NCBI RefSeq assembly: GCF_000146065.2
Contig: NC_020449.1
Span: 1,302,001 to 1,366,000, forward strand
Reading direction: 5' to 3'
Origin: Candidatus Cloacimonas acidaminovorans str. Evry
GTDB taxonomy: Bacteria > Cloacimonadota > Cloacimonadia > Cloacimonadales > Cloacimonadaceae
DNA length: 64,000 bases
Translations under genes and position numbers: made by a program
Notes under the pieces: generated by a model
What the model saw: the letters and a program-made list of their open reading frames with translations, nothing else
Told to the model about the DNA's origin: nothing
Database searches by the model: none
Shown: positions 26,307 to 36,300 of the stretch, in pieces
Position numbering within the stretch: position 1 is the stretch's first letter
Layout: every line of letters starts with the position of its first letter

Positions 26307-26670
26307 TTTACGCTCCTTTATTTATTTTTATCTTCTAAAATTATACCTTCAACCAATAAGAATATACTTATATCTTTTCCATTGCCATTATTATTTGTAG
26401 GCAAGCTAAGGCAAGGATTTTTTTTAAGTTCTGCGAACTCTTTGGCAAAAAAAGAATTTGCCAACCCATCTTTTCTTAACTGTATTATTTAGGATAAGAT
26501 AACTGCCTTTTACCCTTCTTCCTTAATAGCATTGCTTACCCATTGCTTACCCATTGCTAATGGCATTAGTATTGGGTGAGCAATGCTAAAGCAATTCTAT
26601 TAGAAAATAACTTCCTGTCTTGACAGAATTCTGCTTATTTAAAAAAGGGGTTTTATAAGGAAACCATCAA
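26307..26670. other. Divergent intergenic region with a phased-repeat array
   Basis: It lies between htpX (minus) and the MATE gene (plus). It holds the 11-bp-phased ATTGC/GCAAT array (26531-26595) and a TTGACA box at 26620-26625 without a good -10 at 17 bp. Confidence 0.6.
26531..26595. promoter_or_regulatory. 11-bp-phased inverted word array (array 2, ATTGC/GCAAT)
   Basis: ATTGC begins at 26531, 26542 and 26553 (11 bp apart; the first two are parts of identical ATTGCTTACCC units). The inverted word GCAAT begins at 26580 and 26591, again 11 bp apart. Arms 26528-26542 and 26573-26587 pair at 14 of 15 positions. It sits 75 bases upstream of the MATE gene and has the same layout as arrays at 948 and 37990. 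Confidence 0.6.
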
Positions 26671-28014
26671 ATGAAACACAGTAAAATTGAAATTCTGGAA
26701 AAGACACCTGTCGCCTATTCTATACTTTATCTTGCCCTACCCAGTATGCTAAGTATGCTGGTAAATATCTTATATAATTTAACGGATACTTTTTTTATCG
26801 GCAAGCTGAATGACCCTTTTAAGGTTGCCGGTGTCTCTATTGCTCTGCCTTATTATAATATGCTAATGGCGATTGCAGGAATTTTTGCCAACGGTGGAGC
26901 CAGCTATCTCTCCCGTCTTTTAGGGAAAAAAGATCTAAAAACAGCTCGGGAAACCACTACCACTGCTATTTTTACCGTAGCCATTGTATCAATATTTGCT
27001 GCTGCCTTGGGCGTTCTTTTTATTCCTACCTATCTTAAATTATCTGGTGCCAGTGCCTTAACTGCACTTTCTGCCAGGCAGTATTTAACAGCAATTTTTA
27101 TTGGCAGTCCGATCATAATGATTAAATTTACTTTAATTCAACTGCTTAGAGCTGAAGGTGCAGCTAAAGAAGCAATGTTGGGTTTGTTTATAGGAACGGG
27201 AGCAAACATTATTCTTGACCCGTTGTTCATTTTTACTTTTAAGATGGATGTAACCGGAGCTGCCATAGCTACAGTAATTGGTCAGGGTTTAGCAATGCTT
27301 TATTATATTTCTTATTACTTAAAAAAGAAGAGCTTAGCTAGTCCTGGAAGAAAGTATTTACACCCGCGTTGGTCTTGCTATAAAGAAATATTTGCAATTG
27401 GAATTCCTTCCTCTTTAAGCCAGGTTATGATGAGTATCGGAAATGCCATAAGTTTTAAGCTGGCTTCTGCTTACACGGATCATACCATTGCTGCCCTGGG
27501 AGTTGTTTCCCGAGTTTTTTCCATAGCTATTTTTGCTTTTATTGGCTTATCTATTGGTATTCAGCCGCTTATTGGTTTTAATTATGGAGCACAAAATTAT
27601 ACTCGTATGAAAAAAATAATCAAGATGTCCAATATAATCTGTTTAGGAATGTCTGCTGTCTTTACCTTGTTTTTTGCTCTTTTCCCGGGAGAACTAATTG
27701 CGGTATTTATTAAAGATAAAGCAATTATGAAAATTGGAACACAGATACTGAATGCCTATGTTTTTGCTATTCCGTTTGCGGGTTTGGGAATGATATTAAT
27801 GGCTGCACTTCAAGCAATGGGAAAGGCAATACCTGCTTTCATCGTCTCCTTATCGCGTCAGGGAATTGTCTATATTCCAATGTTATATTTGCTGAATTAT
27901 CTTTTCCAATTCAGCGGTTTGATCTATGCAATGCCTATTGCTGATGTGATAACTACCATTCTTTCATTCACATTTGTGTATCATATAACCAAACGGCTGA
28001 AAAGTTCCCCTTGA
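26671..28014 (+). CDS. MATE-family multidrug/cation exporter
   Basis: The 447-residue inner-membrane protein has about twelve hydrophobic segments in two MatE halves. The N-terminal half has LALPSMLSMLVNILYNLTDT and FFIGKLNDPFKVAGVSIALP. The second half includes GIQPLIGFNYGAQNYTRMKK. These are standard MATE signatures, nearest to the NorM/MepA-like subgroup. MATE proteins export cationic drugs or metabolites using Na+ or H+ gradients; the substrate here is unknown. AAGGA precedes the ATG. It is divergent from htpX. Confidence 0.9.
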   Translation: MKHSKIEILEKTPVAYSILYLALPSMLSMLVNILYNLTDTFFIGKLNDPFKVAGVSIALPYYNMLMAIAGIFANGGASYLSRLLGKKDLKTARETTTTAIFTVAIVSIFAAALGVLFIPTYLKLSGASALTALSARQYLTAIFIGSPIIMIKFTLIQLLRAEGAAKEAMLGLFIGTGANIILDPLFIFTFKMDVTGAAIATVIGQGLAMLYYISYYLKKKSLASPGRKYLHPRWSCYKEIFAIGIPSSLSQVMMSIGNAISFKLASAYTDHTIAALGVVSRVFSIAIFAFIGLSIGIQPLIGFNYGAQNYTRMKKIIKMSNIICLGMSAVFTLFFALFPGELIAVFIKDKAIMKIGTQILNAYVFAIPFAGLGMILMAALQAMGKAIPAFIVSLSRQGIVYIPMLYLLNYLFQFSGLIYAMPIADVITTILSFTFVYHITKRLKSSP

Positions 28015-28078
28015 CACAAAAACCCCTTTATAAATAAGGGCTTAAGAAATAGAAATAATAATATATATGGAGGAAAAA

Positions 28079-29413
28079 ATGTCCACGAATCTGAAATGCG
28101 ACTGCTCTACCGATAATGAAATAGTAGAAATGGAAAAAAATTATGGAGGAAAAATGTCTCAAAATCTGAAATACGGCAACATTAGCAGCAGTGAAGCAAT
28201 GGAACTGGAAGAAAAATATGGAGCTCATAATTATCATCCCTTGCCCGTGGTTTTAGCAAAAGGAGAGGGTGTTTATGTTTGGGACCCTGAAGGAAATCGT
28301 TATTACGATTTTCTTTCTGCCTATTCAGCAGTAAATCAGGGGCATTGTCATCCCAAAATTATTCAGGCATTGATTGACCAGGCAAAAGAGCTTACTTTAA
28401 CCTCACGCGCTTTTTACAATAATAAGCTGGGAGAATATGAAAAATATATAACCGAATATTTTGGTTACGATATGGTTTTACCTATGAATTCAGGTGCTGA
28501 AGCAGTTGAAACGGCAATGAAACTTGCCCGCAAATGGGCATATAATGTAAAAGGAGTAGCTTCCGATTCAGCTATTCTTATATTTGCAGATAATAATTTT
28601 CATGGCAGAACGATATCTATTATTTCTGCTTCTTCCGATCCGGATTGCTTTGGCGGTTTTGGTCCATTCACACCTGGAATTGTGCGTATTCCTTATGATG
28701 ATGCTAATGCTTTAAAAGAGTATCTGGAAAAAAACGGCAAAAATGTAGCTGCTTTTATTGTTGAACCAATTCAGGGTGAAGCCGGTGTAGTTGTTCCTAA
28801 AGAGGGTTATTTAAAAGATTGTTATGACCTTTGCCATCAATATAATGTGCTGTTTATAGCCGATGAAATTCAAAGCGGTTTAGGCAGAACCGGAAAACTT
28901 CTTGCTTGTGATTATGAAAATGTGCGACCCGATGTTTTAATTTTAGGTAAAGCACTCTCCGGAGGTGTATTACCTGTTTCAGCCGTTTTGGCAGATAAGG
29001 ATATTATGCTGCAAATAAAACCTGGAGAACATGGTTCCACTTACGGCGGTTTTCCTCTTGCCTGTGTTGTAGCTATTGCTGCCCTGGAAGTTATTAAAGA
29101 AGAGAAATTGACTGAACGCGCTTTTGAATTGGGTGAATATTTCCGCAATGAACTGCGTAAAATAGAACATCCTATGCTCAAGCTTGTGCGTGGAAAAGGT
29201 CTTCTGAATGCAATTGTAATTGAACCGATGAATGGATTTGAAGCATGGGATGTATGTTTAAAAATGAAAGATAAAGGTTTGCTTTGCAAGCCGACTCACC
29301 GTCATATCATTCGTCTTGCTCCACCCTTGATTATTACCAAAGAGCAATTGGATGAATGTATTCAAATTATCAAAGATGTTTTTAATGATTTAAGTGCAAA
29401 CTTAGGTCAATAA
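28079..29413 (+). CDS. rocD: Ornithine aminotransferase, class III PLP enzyme
   Basis: It converts ornithine and 2-oxoglutarate to glutamate-5-semialdehyde and glutamate. The PLP lysine ([10 protein letters not shown]) is about K291 and the PLP-nitrogen aspartate ([13 protein letters not shown]) about D262. [17 protein letters not shown] and the [10 protein letters not shown] motif are typical of OAT. The first 25 residues ([20 protein letters not shown]...) are an imperfect tandem duplicate of the next 25 ([20 protein letters not shown]...). Each ATG (28079 and 28154) has its own GGAGGAAAAA site, so two start points are possible. ATG 28067 lies inside the first ribosome site and is rejected. 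A strong terminator follows. The P5C dehydrogenase at 46375 would use its product. Confidence 0.9.
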   Translation: MSTNLKCDCSTDNEIVEMEKNYGGKMSQNLKYGNISSSEAMELEEKYGAHNYHPLPVVLAKGEGVYVWDPEGNRYYDFLSAYSAVNQGHCHPKIIQALIDQAKELTLTSRAFYNNKLGEYEKYITEYFGYDMVLPMNSGAEAVETAMKLARKWAYNVKGVASDSAILIFADNNFHGRTISIISASSDPDCFGGFGPFTPGIVRIPYDDANALKEYLEKNGKNVAAFIVEPIQGEAGVVVPKEGYLKDCYDLCHQYNVLFIADEIQSGLGRTGKLLACDYENVRPDVLILGKALSGGVLPVSAVLADKDIMLQIKPGEHGSTYGGFPLACVVAIAALEVIKEEKLTERAFELGEYFRNELRKIEHPMLKLVRGKGLLNAIVIEPMNGFEAWDVCLKMKDKGLLCKPTHRHIIRLAPPLIITKEQLDECIQIIKDVFNDLSANLGQ

Positions 29414-29421
29414 ATAACTAT

Positions 29422-29452
29422 AAGGGGTGGCTTTTCCACCCCTTGTTTTTTT
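29422..29452 (+). terminator. Rho-independent terminator of the ornithine aminotransferase gene
   Basis: AAGGGGTGG-CTTTT-CCACCCCTT followed by G and seven T. It ends five bases before the era start codon. Confidence 0.85.
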
Positions 29453-29457
29453 GCTTT

Positions 29458-30342
29458 ATGAATAATTCAGCAAATTTCAAAAGCGGCTTTGTAACTATCA
29501 TCGGTAAACCCAATACCGGTAAATCAACTTTAATGAACCTTATTTTAGGGGAAAAAATTTCTATTACTTCTCCCAAGCCACAAACTACCCGTTATGCTAT
29601 TAAGGGAATATGGAATACTTCTGAACATCAGATTATTTTTGTAGATACACCCGGCTATTTAAAACCCCGCTATGAACTGCAGGAAAAGATGCTCAAAATT
29701 TGGCATAATGCTTTAAAAGATGTTGATTTGATTATTTTCTTAACGCAAATTGACGGTTTTCCCACAGAATATGACAAAGAAGTGCTTAACCAGCTGAAAA
29801 CTTTAAAAAATCCTCAATTGGCTGTTTTCAATAAACTTGACCTCAATCCCGAAGTAGATAGAAACGAGCTGGTAAAATATCTTCCCGAATCCATAAATGA
29901 GGTCTTTTTTGTTTCTGCTAAAACCGGAGAGAACATTCCGGAATTGATGGAAGCAATTAAGTACTATATCCCTTTTCACGAGCCCTATTACGATAATGAT
30001 ATGCTTTCCGATTTGCCAATGCGTTTTTTTGCTCAGGAAATTATCAGAGAAGCAATCTTCCACTTTTTTGAAGAGGAAATCCCCTATTCTTCAGCTGTTC
30101 TTATTGAACGCTTTAAAGAATTTCCCGACAAGGTAATTATTGATGCCGTAATTTGGCTGGAAAGAGAAAGCCAAAAACCTATTCTTATCGGAAAAAATGG
30201 CTCCTCCATCAAAAAAGTAAGGGAATATGCAGAAAGAGAACTTACCCGTTTTATGCAAATGCCGGTTCAAGTGCATTTGTTTGTTAAAATTAAGCACAAA
30301 TGGAGAAAAAAGCAATCAGCACTGAAAGAACTCGGTTTTTAG
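29458..30342 (+). CDS. era: GTPase Era
   Basis: Era binds GTP and the 3' end of 16S rRNA during 30S maturation. The 294-residue product has G1 GKPNTGKST (about residues 16-24), G3 DTPG, G4 NKLD and a C-terminal KH domain (ILIGKNGSSIKKVREYAERE). ATG 29458 is chosen because homologues begin a few residues before FKSGFVTIIG; the in-frame TTG at 29443 lies in the terminator T-tract. There is no Shine-Dalgarno sequence, since the upstream bases are the terminator hairpin and its T run. Era could be translated from read-through transcripts or as a leaderless mRNA. Confidence 0.95.
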   Translation: MNNSANFKSGFVTIIGKPNTGKSTLMNLILGEKISITSPKPQTTRYAIKGIWNTSEHQIIFVDTPGYLKPRYELQEKMLKIWHNALKDVDLIIFLTQIDGFPTEYDKEVLNQLKTLKNPQLAVFNKLDLNPEVDRNELVKYLPESINEVFFVSAKTGENIPELMEAIKYYIPFHEPYYDNDMLSDLPMRFFAQEIIREAIFHFFEEEIPYSSAVLIERFKEFPDKVIIDAVIWLERESQKPILIGKNGSSIKKVREYAERELTRFMQMPVQVHLFVKIKHKWRKKQSALKELGF

Positions 30343-30343
30343 T

Positions 30344-30373
30344 GTAGCCAGAGGAGTGGCATCCTCCGGCTAT
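30344..30373. repeat. GGAGGA hairpin repeat, copy 2, between convergent genes
   Basis: GTAGCC-AGAGGA-GTGGCA-TCCTCC-GGCTAT. It fills the 27-base gap between era and the SprA-like gene and overlaps the latter's stop codon. There is no T-tract on either side, so it is a repeat hairpin rather than a clear terminator. Confidence 0.6.
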
Positions 30374-33300
30374 AGATTAATTTCTACCCAGACACCTAAA
30401 CTGAAAATAGAAGTTCCATCCTCAGTTTTTTTATCGGAATTTACTTCATAGCTGCCGGTTAAGCCACCTCTAATATTGGCATCAAACTGATAAGTTGCCT
30501 GAGGTGAAATGGCAAAACGACTGGTATTTCTATCTACTTGAGAGGTAGTGCTACCCTTGGTTTTATCAAAATTATTTTCGTAGGTTATTCCCAAAGAAGA
30601 TGTCAGTTCATTTTTAATATGTATTTTCTTTTTAGTGAAGGGAACAGAAAAACCTTTTGCTGCTCTGAAACTGTAGGAAATATTTCCGTTCAGTGATTGT
30701 GTATTGCTGGTTTTCAGAATTTCGTAAGTATCCATATCGGTAATGTTTTTGGTTTGGCTTAAAGAGAAACTGAGATTGGTAGAAACGACCTTAAAAAGAT
30801 TTCCCGTAAAGCCCAGCAAGGGATTTAAGGCATAAGTATAGGACTCCTGTTTGGGCTTAACCCAATCCAGATTTCCATTTTGGCGGACAGTATATTGAAA
30901 ACCGGTATTTAATCTTGAACCGGAAATGTATTTTCCTAAACCAAGCAGGGTCTCAATATCCATAACAGATAAAGTAATATCGGGAAAAGTGTAGCCAATA
31001 GTTTGATTACTGGCACTGGCATATCTTCTGTTAGACATCAGAGAACAGTTTATAATGCTATCTACTCTACGCGAAAATGTTATTCCGCTACCCAAAGTGA
31101 GAGTATTATCATTGGAAACGGCTTCCAGAGAATCGTAAGGAACTGTGTGTGGTAAGCCAATTTGAAAAGAAAAAGGAAAAGGATTGGTTTTACGGGCATA
31201 ATTCATCATATAAGTATTCTGATAAGAAGCAGTTATATTTTTAAGCATAGCAAGAGCATTCACAAGAGTAATTACAGGATTAAAACCTGGTTCTTTGGTT
31301 TCTGAGGGTTTGGTGGTTTCAGTTTCCTTCTCTTCTTCTTCCGTCTTTTCTTCTTTTTCCCCGTTCCCAAATATGTCTTCCATAAGTTTATTCAATTCTT
31401 CTTCAGAAAGGTCTGCCAGTTTACCTTCCGCTTCTAAACGAGCAAGTTCATCTTTGCGTTTTTGTATTTCTTCTTCGCTTAATTTCTGTTCTTCTTCTTT
31501 TTTCATCTCTTCCTGTTTCTTTTGTTCCTCTTCTTTTTTCATTTCCTCTCGTTTTTTTTGTTCTTCCTGTTTTTTCTTATCTTCTTCCGTCATTTCTGTT
31601 TTAGCTGAACCTTCATCTTCTTTACCTTTGGGAGAAACACTTTCAGGTGGCAGTTTACTTTTCATTTTCATTGCCCAATTGGATAAGAGAGACGAATTCA
31701 TCAAGGTTAAATTCATGCGTATAGAACGGTTTGTATTGCCATCTCTCTGATAAGTATCAACTGCTTGACTTTCAACATATTGAGTGTATTTTCTTTGAGT
31801 ATCGGTATATCTTGCAGAGACGGAGGAAGTAAAATTAAACACTTGCGGCAGGTAATTGGGACTATAATTCAAACCTAAATCCTGAACATATTCCGTTTGT
31901 TTACCAATGTTGATATCATAAAGATAGTCCTTTTGCAGTAAATCGCGTTTTGTATTGAGCCGTGCCGTAGCGGTTAAATCACTTAACAAACTCCAGGAGA
32001 GATTATTATCGGTAGTAATAGTTCTTGTATCCGTTGTCTGAGAACGTTTATTCCAAACCAAACTGTCAACGGTAGTAAGTCGGTCCCAGCTTTTGGGTTC
32101 GTTACTGCTAAAGGTTACACTATTACTGAAAGTATTGGGAAAATAGCCCAAACGGTAGTTCTTAAATAATTTGAAGCTTGTTTTTTCGGCAGGAATATTC
32201 AGGTTATAATTCAAAGTTCCCCTATATGCCAAAAGGGTATCCACTGCGGTAGAAGTATTATTATAAGAGCTTTCAATTCTTCCGCTAAGGGAAGTTCTAT
32301 ATACAGTATATTGCAGAATTTTGTTTTTAGGTGCCTGTTTTTGGCTGAAACCAAAATCTGCGCTGTAAGCCAAATGTTCTGTCTTTTCAATTTTTTTCAG
32401 TTCAGGGTCTGCTATATTAGCTCTTAAAAGGTCTGAATTTGCTCTAAACCTGGGAGTTCCTAAAGAATAATTTCGGGTAAGAGACAAAGGCATATCCAAG
32501 TTCCAGGAATTGGGAAACAGCTTATTCAGGAATATTTTATTCGTAATATTGAGGGATTGAGTGCTGGTAAATGTATTACTGCGTCCGCGTTGAATTGTAG
32601 TATTAAAATTCTCGCTTTTATCCTCAAAATCAACATTTATAGTGGCAACATCAGCAAAAGTGCCACTTACACTAAGGCGTTTGGCAATTCCTAAATCTTC
32701 ATAAGGATCGGCAACTCGGATATCATTAAAATATATAATTCCGCTGAATTCTTTTATATCCATTTGATTTGCATAGAAATGAGCTCCGGGAACATAAACT
32801 CCTAAATAGATATCACGGATATTAATCAAGCTTGGTTTGCCACGATAATATTTTCCCAGTTGTCCTTCATCGCCAGGAATTATATTAACTAAAGAATCCG
32901 CTTCCGCATTAGGATTAATTTCTTTCAGGGAAATAAGGTCTTGCAGATTATATTCCAGCTGAATCCAGTCCTTAGCATTCATTTTAGCATTATAAGGACG
33001 AACCGGAACCCTTTGCCTAACTTGATAATAGTTCAAGGAATCAGCTCCAATACGAAAAATAATATAGAGAGAATCCAAATTGGAATAAGAACCCTGAGCC
33101 GCTTCCGGATAAACCCAAAAACGGATTTTATCGTAGGAAAGCAGATTTTGAGTATCCAGCATACGCTGTCTGAGTAAACACATTTGATCCCGTTGTAAAT
33201 GGTTCACTTCCAAAGTTAAAGCCGATTCTGCCGATTCTTTTTTTTCTTCAGTATACCAGGTTCCAGCAGGTGAAGTATAGTGAGTAAAGTTCTTCTGATT

Positions 33301-36300
33301 AGTTACAATTCCGGAAATATAGCTCGTATTTTTCGCTATCAAAACTGAGGGTTCAATTATAGGATTATAATATTGAACATAGCTATTGGGGGGTGGCGCA
33401 TTACCATATTTGAACTGGCGGATAAAATTATCCTGCCATTTATTACCAACAACGGAAATATCTGCGATGCGGACTTTTACATCCATCTGGGCATCGGTAT
33501 CCAACCAAATTCTGGCATAAGATATTTTTTGTAACGAGGGCTGAATATTAGTTCCGGAACTGTTTACCATTTGATAGTATTGTTCATCATTAAGAGGAAT
33601 CCGAAACATCCGCCATTGATTGTAAGAATCCACTACCAGAGAGGAATCCGGACTCGTAAGCGAAAAAGAATAACTGAGATAGCGGTCTAAAGTGTTTAAA
33701 ACTCCATTACCATCAAGGTCTTCAGTATCCAAAATTCTGTTTTCTTCAGTTCCATTCACACCTGAATAATCATTGCCACTTGCGGGATAGGCAATGTCAT
33801 TAGGATCGTGACCTGGCTGATTTTTAGGAATTCCATCCAAACCGATATCTTCACTGATTGTAAGAACTCCATCGCGATTTACATCTTCACTGTTTAAAAC
33901 ACCATAACCACCATATTCAGTATAAAAATCTTCGTTAATATCGCCAAGGTCTATATGCATCGTCACATTAGGGTAAATATTAGTATTAGGATAAAGAGGT
34001 TCCAGCTTGGCATAAACCTCCAAATATTTCTTTTGCGAAAAATCAAGTTGGTTGCCAAGATATTTCATAATTCCAGCCCAACTATGTGTTGTGGAACCTG
34101 GAATTTGAACAGGATTCGGTTTAACGATCATAGTAAGCACAGTTACATATTCATCCTTTTCCTGTTCCGTTAAAGTTGCTTCTGCTTCAATATCTTTTCT
34201 TTTCACATCTTTGGGATTGAACCAGTTTATTCTTCCTTTGGCATAAGAGGTTGAAAAGGGTTTACTTCCCAGCATCCATGTATTATAAGTAACCCCTAAA
34301 GGGTAAGAATCCATAATTGATTCCATATCATCAAGATATGCTTCTTTTTTCTTGCTTTTGGGATCACCATAAATATTGGGCATAGTAAAAGCAACTTCAC
34401 CGGACATAGAAAGCTGGGAAGGAGCCGTAGTATTAATTAAAGGCAGGGCATCCAACCATTTGGTAATAAAAGCCGGTTTGAAAGTTAATTCACCATCAAC
34501 ATCTCCCATCAGCATTTCTATATTTTCATTGCCGATTCTGGGTCGTCTATCGGAAACATCTTCACTGCGATAAATTAGAGTTCCTCCCAGTTTTGCATAA
34601 TCGCTCAATTTCCAGTTTGCCCTTATCCCAGCCAGATTTTTCTGTGCTACACTAAAGAGAGTGCGGGATTCAAATTCTATTTCAATTTTAGCATCGGGAT
34701 CCTTTCCAGCAGCAGTTAAAAAAGTTATTCTGCCAAAATCGTAATCCACTATATAATCAATATTTTCTCTTTGTTCATTGCCGTTTACTTTAACTTTTAC
34801 ACTTCCTTTAAGCACGCCCATTGAAGAAAGCTCAATTGCTTCCCGACCGATTTTACCTTTAATATTAATAAAAATGCTTGTGGAGTCCTGATAGGAATAT
34901 TCATCCTCATTTTCTTTGCGGTAAATTATGCCATCTCCCAAGCCCCTCATTGGCTCAATAAAAGGCATAATAATCCAGCCATTGGTAAGATTAACGGTAG
35001 CATCATCTCCATTGATAAGTCCATCGGGACTGCCATTAGCATTTAATCTTAAGTAGTCATTATAGGTAGAAATATCACCAAAGACCAGATTATCGGGTAA
35101 ATTATAATTTCTGGTTAAGTCCACATTAACAGTATAAACCTGCAATTCAAAACCATCATTTTTAATGTTGGTTCTACCCATATCGTATATATTGCGCATT
35201 TGTAAATGCCAGGTATTGAGTTCATCATTAGGATCGTAAGGAATATATTCCTGATATTTCTTTCTTAGAACTTTCACATGTAAGCGACTGGTATCAGAAT
35301 TGGGAGGAGGAACTTGAACTCCATCCCTGCGAGTATATTGAACCCCCAAAGTGGCAGTCCGATCTATAGTTTTCAAGATGGTAATAATTCCGCTGTCATA
35401 ATCGGTTACAAAATCCGTTCCTTCAATTAATTCATCATAACACGGTTCATAAGGAGGTCTCATATTATTGGAATAGTAGATAGTATCTCCTACTGCGGAA
35501 GCGGTATTATTGGTATAATTGGCATCATCATAAAACAAACGCACAGTTCCATTTGCCGGTAAAAAATTTTCATTTACAATCCAGGAACCGTCTGGAGCGG
35601 TTTCAATTGCATTATTTATCCAACCAGGAGGTATATTAGTTCCGGTTTTAAGTTGGTAAAGTTGATAGGGATCGTGCAAATAATACATTGTTCTTCTGGC
35701 ATATTTCCAGCTGCTGACCGTGGAAGAATCCGCCTGACTTTTACCTATGTAGGTCTGAGTATTTTTTTGGCTTTCTTCTTTACTGGCAATTACACTTAAG
35801 TCCAAATTGCCATATTTGAATTTAGTGGTTATACCAAAAAGTCCCTGTGAGCTGGCAGAATAGCTTACATAGCGCGATCCGCTTAAAGAAAGAGCAATAT
35901 TTCCCCCTTCAATACTTTGGATAAATTCGTCATCATAGCCCGTATATTTTACATTTACATTGTTCATATCAAAGAGTTCTTCATCCTGCTTGGAATTGTA
36001 TTTAAAGTTTACAGCAATTTTATCACCAATAGTTCCGGAAAGACGAAGGTTGGTTTCCATTTCCATTTTCAGGTCAAACACATTTTTCCCTGATTGATCA
36101 TATATGGGAACCTGTTTTCTATGTGTATTACTAACCTGCATAGTAAGTTTTTGAGTTCCATCCAGATTTAAGCGTCCTGCAGAAGAACCAAGAACCTTTT
36201 GCATCGCTTTCGGCATAGCAATTTCCGGCAGTAAGGTAAGGTCTTTAAATAAACCGCTGCTAACTGTCTGCGCTACTTGTTCTTGGGTCTTGAAATTAGC

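Noticed and set aside
26620-26659. MATE promoter with TTGACA and TATAAG 28 bp apart
   Set aside because: Transcription would start after the ribosome-binding site, so this pair cannot be the working promoter.
30344-30373. Bidirectional terminator between era and the SprA-like gene
   Set aside because: The hairpin is strong but has no T-tract on either side and belongs to a dispersed hairpin family.
31295-31750. 151-codon ORF antisense to the SprA-like gene
   Set aside because: It is a Ser/Phe-rich mirror of the Lys/Glu-rich coding stretch, as expected for an antisense shadow.
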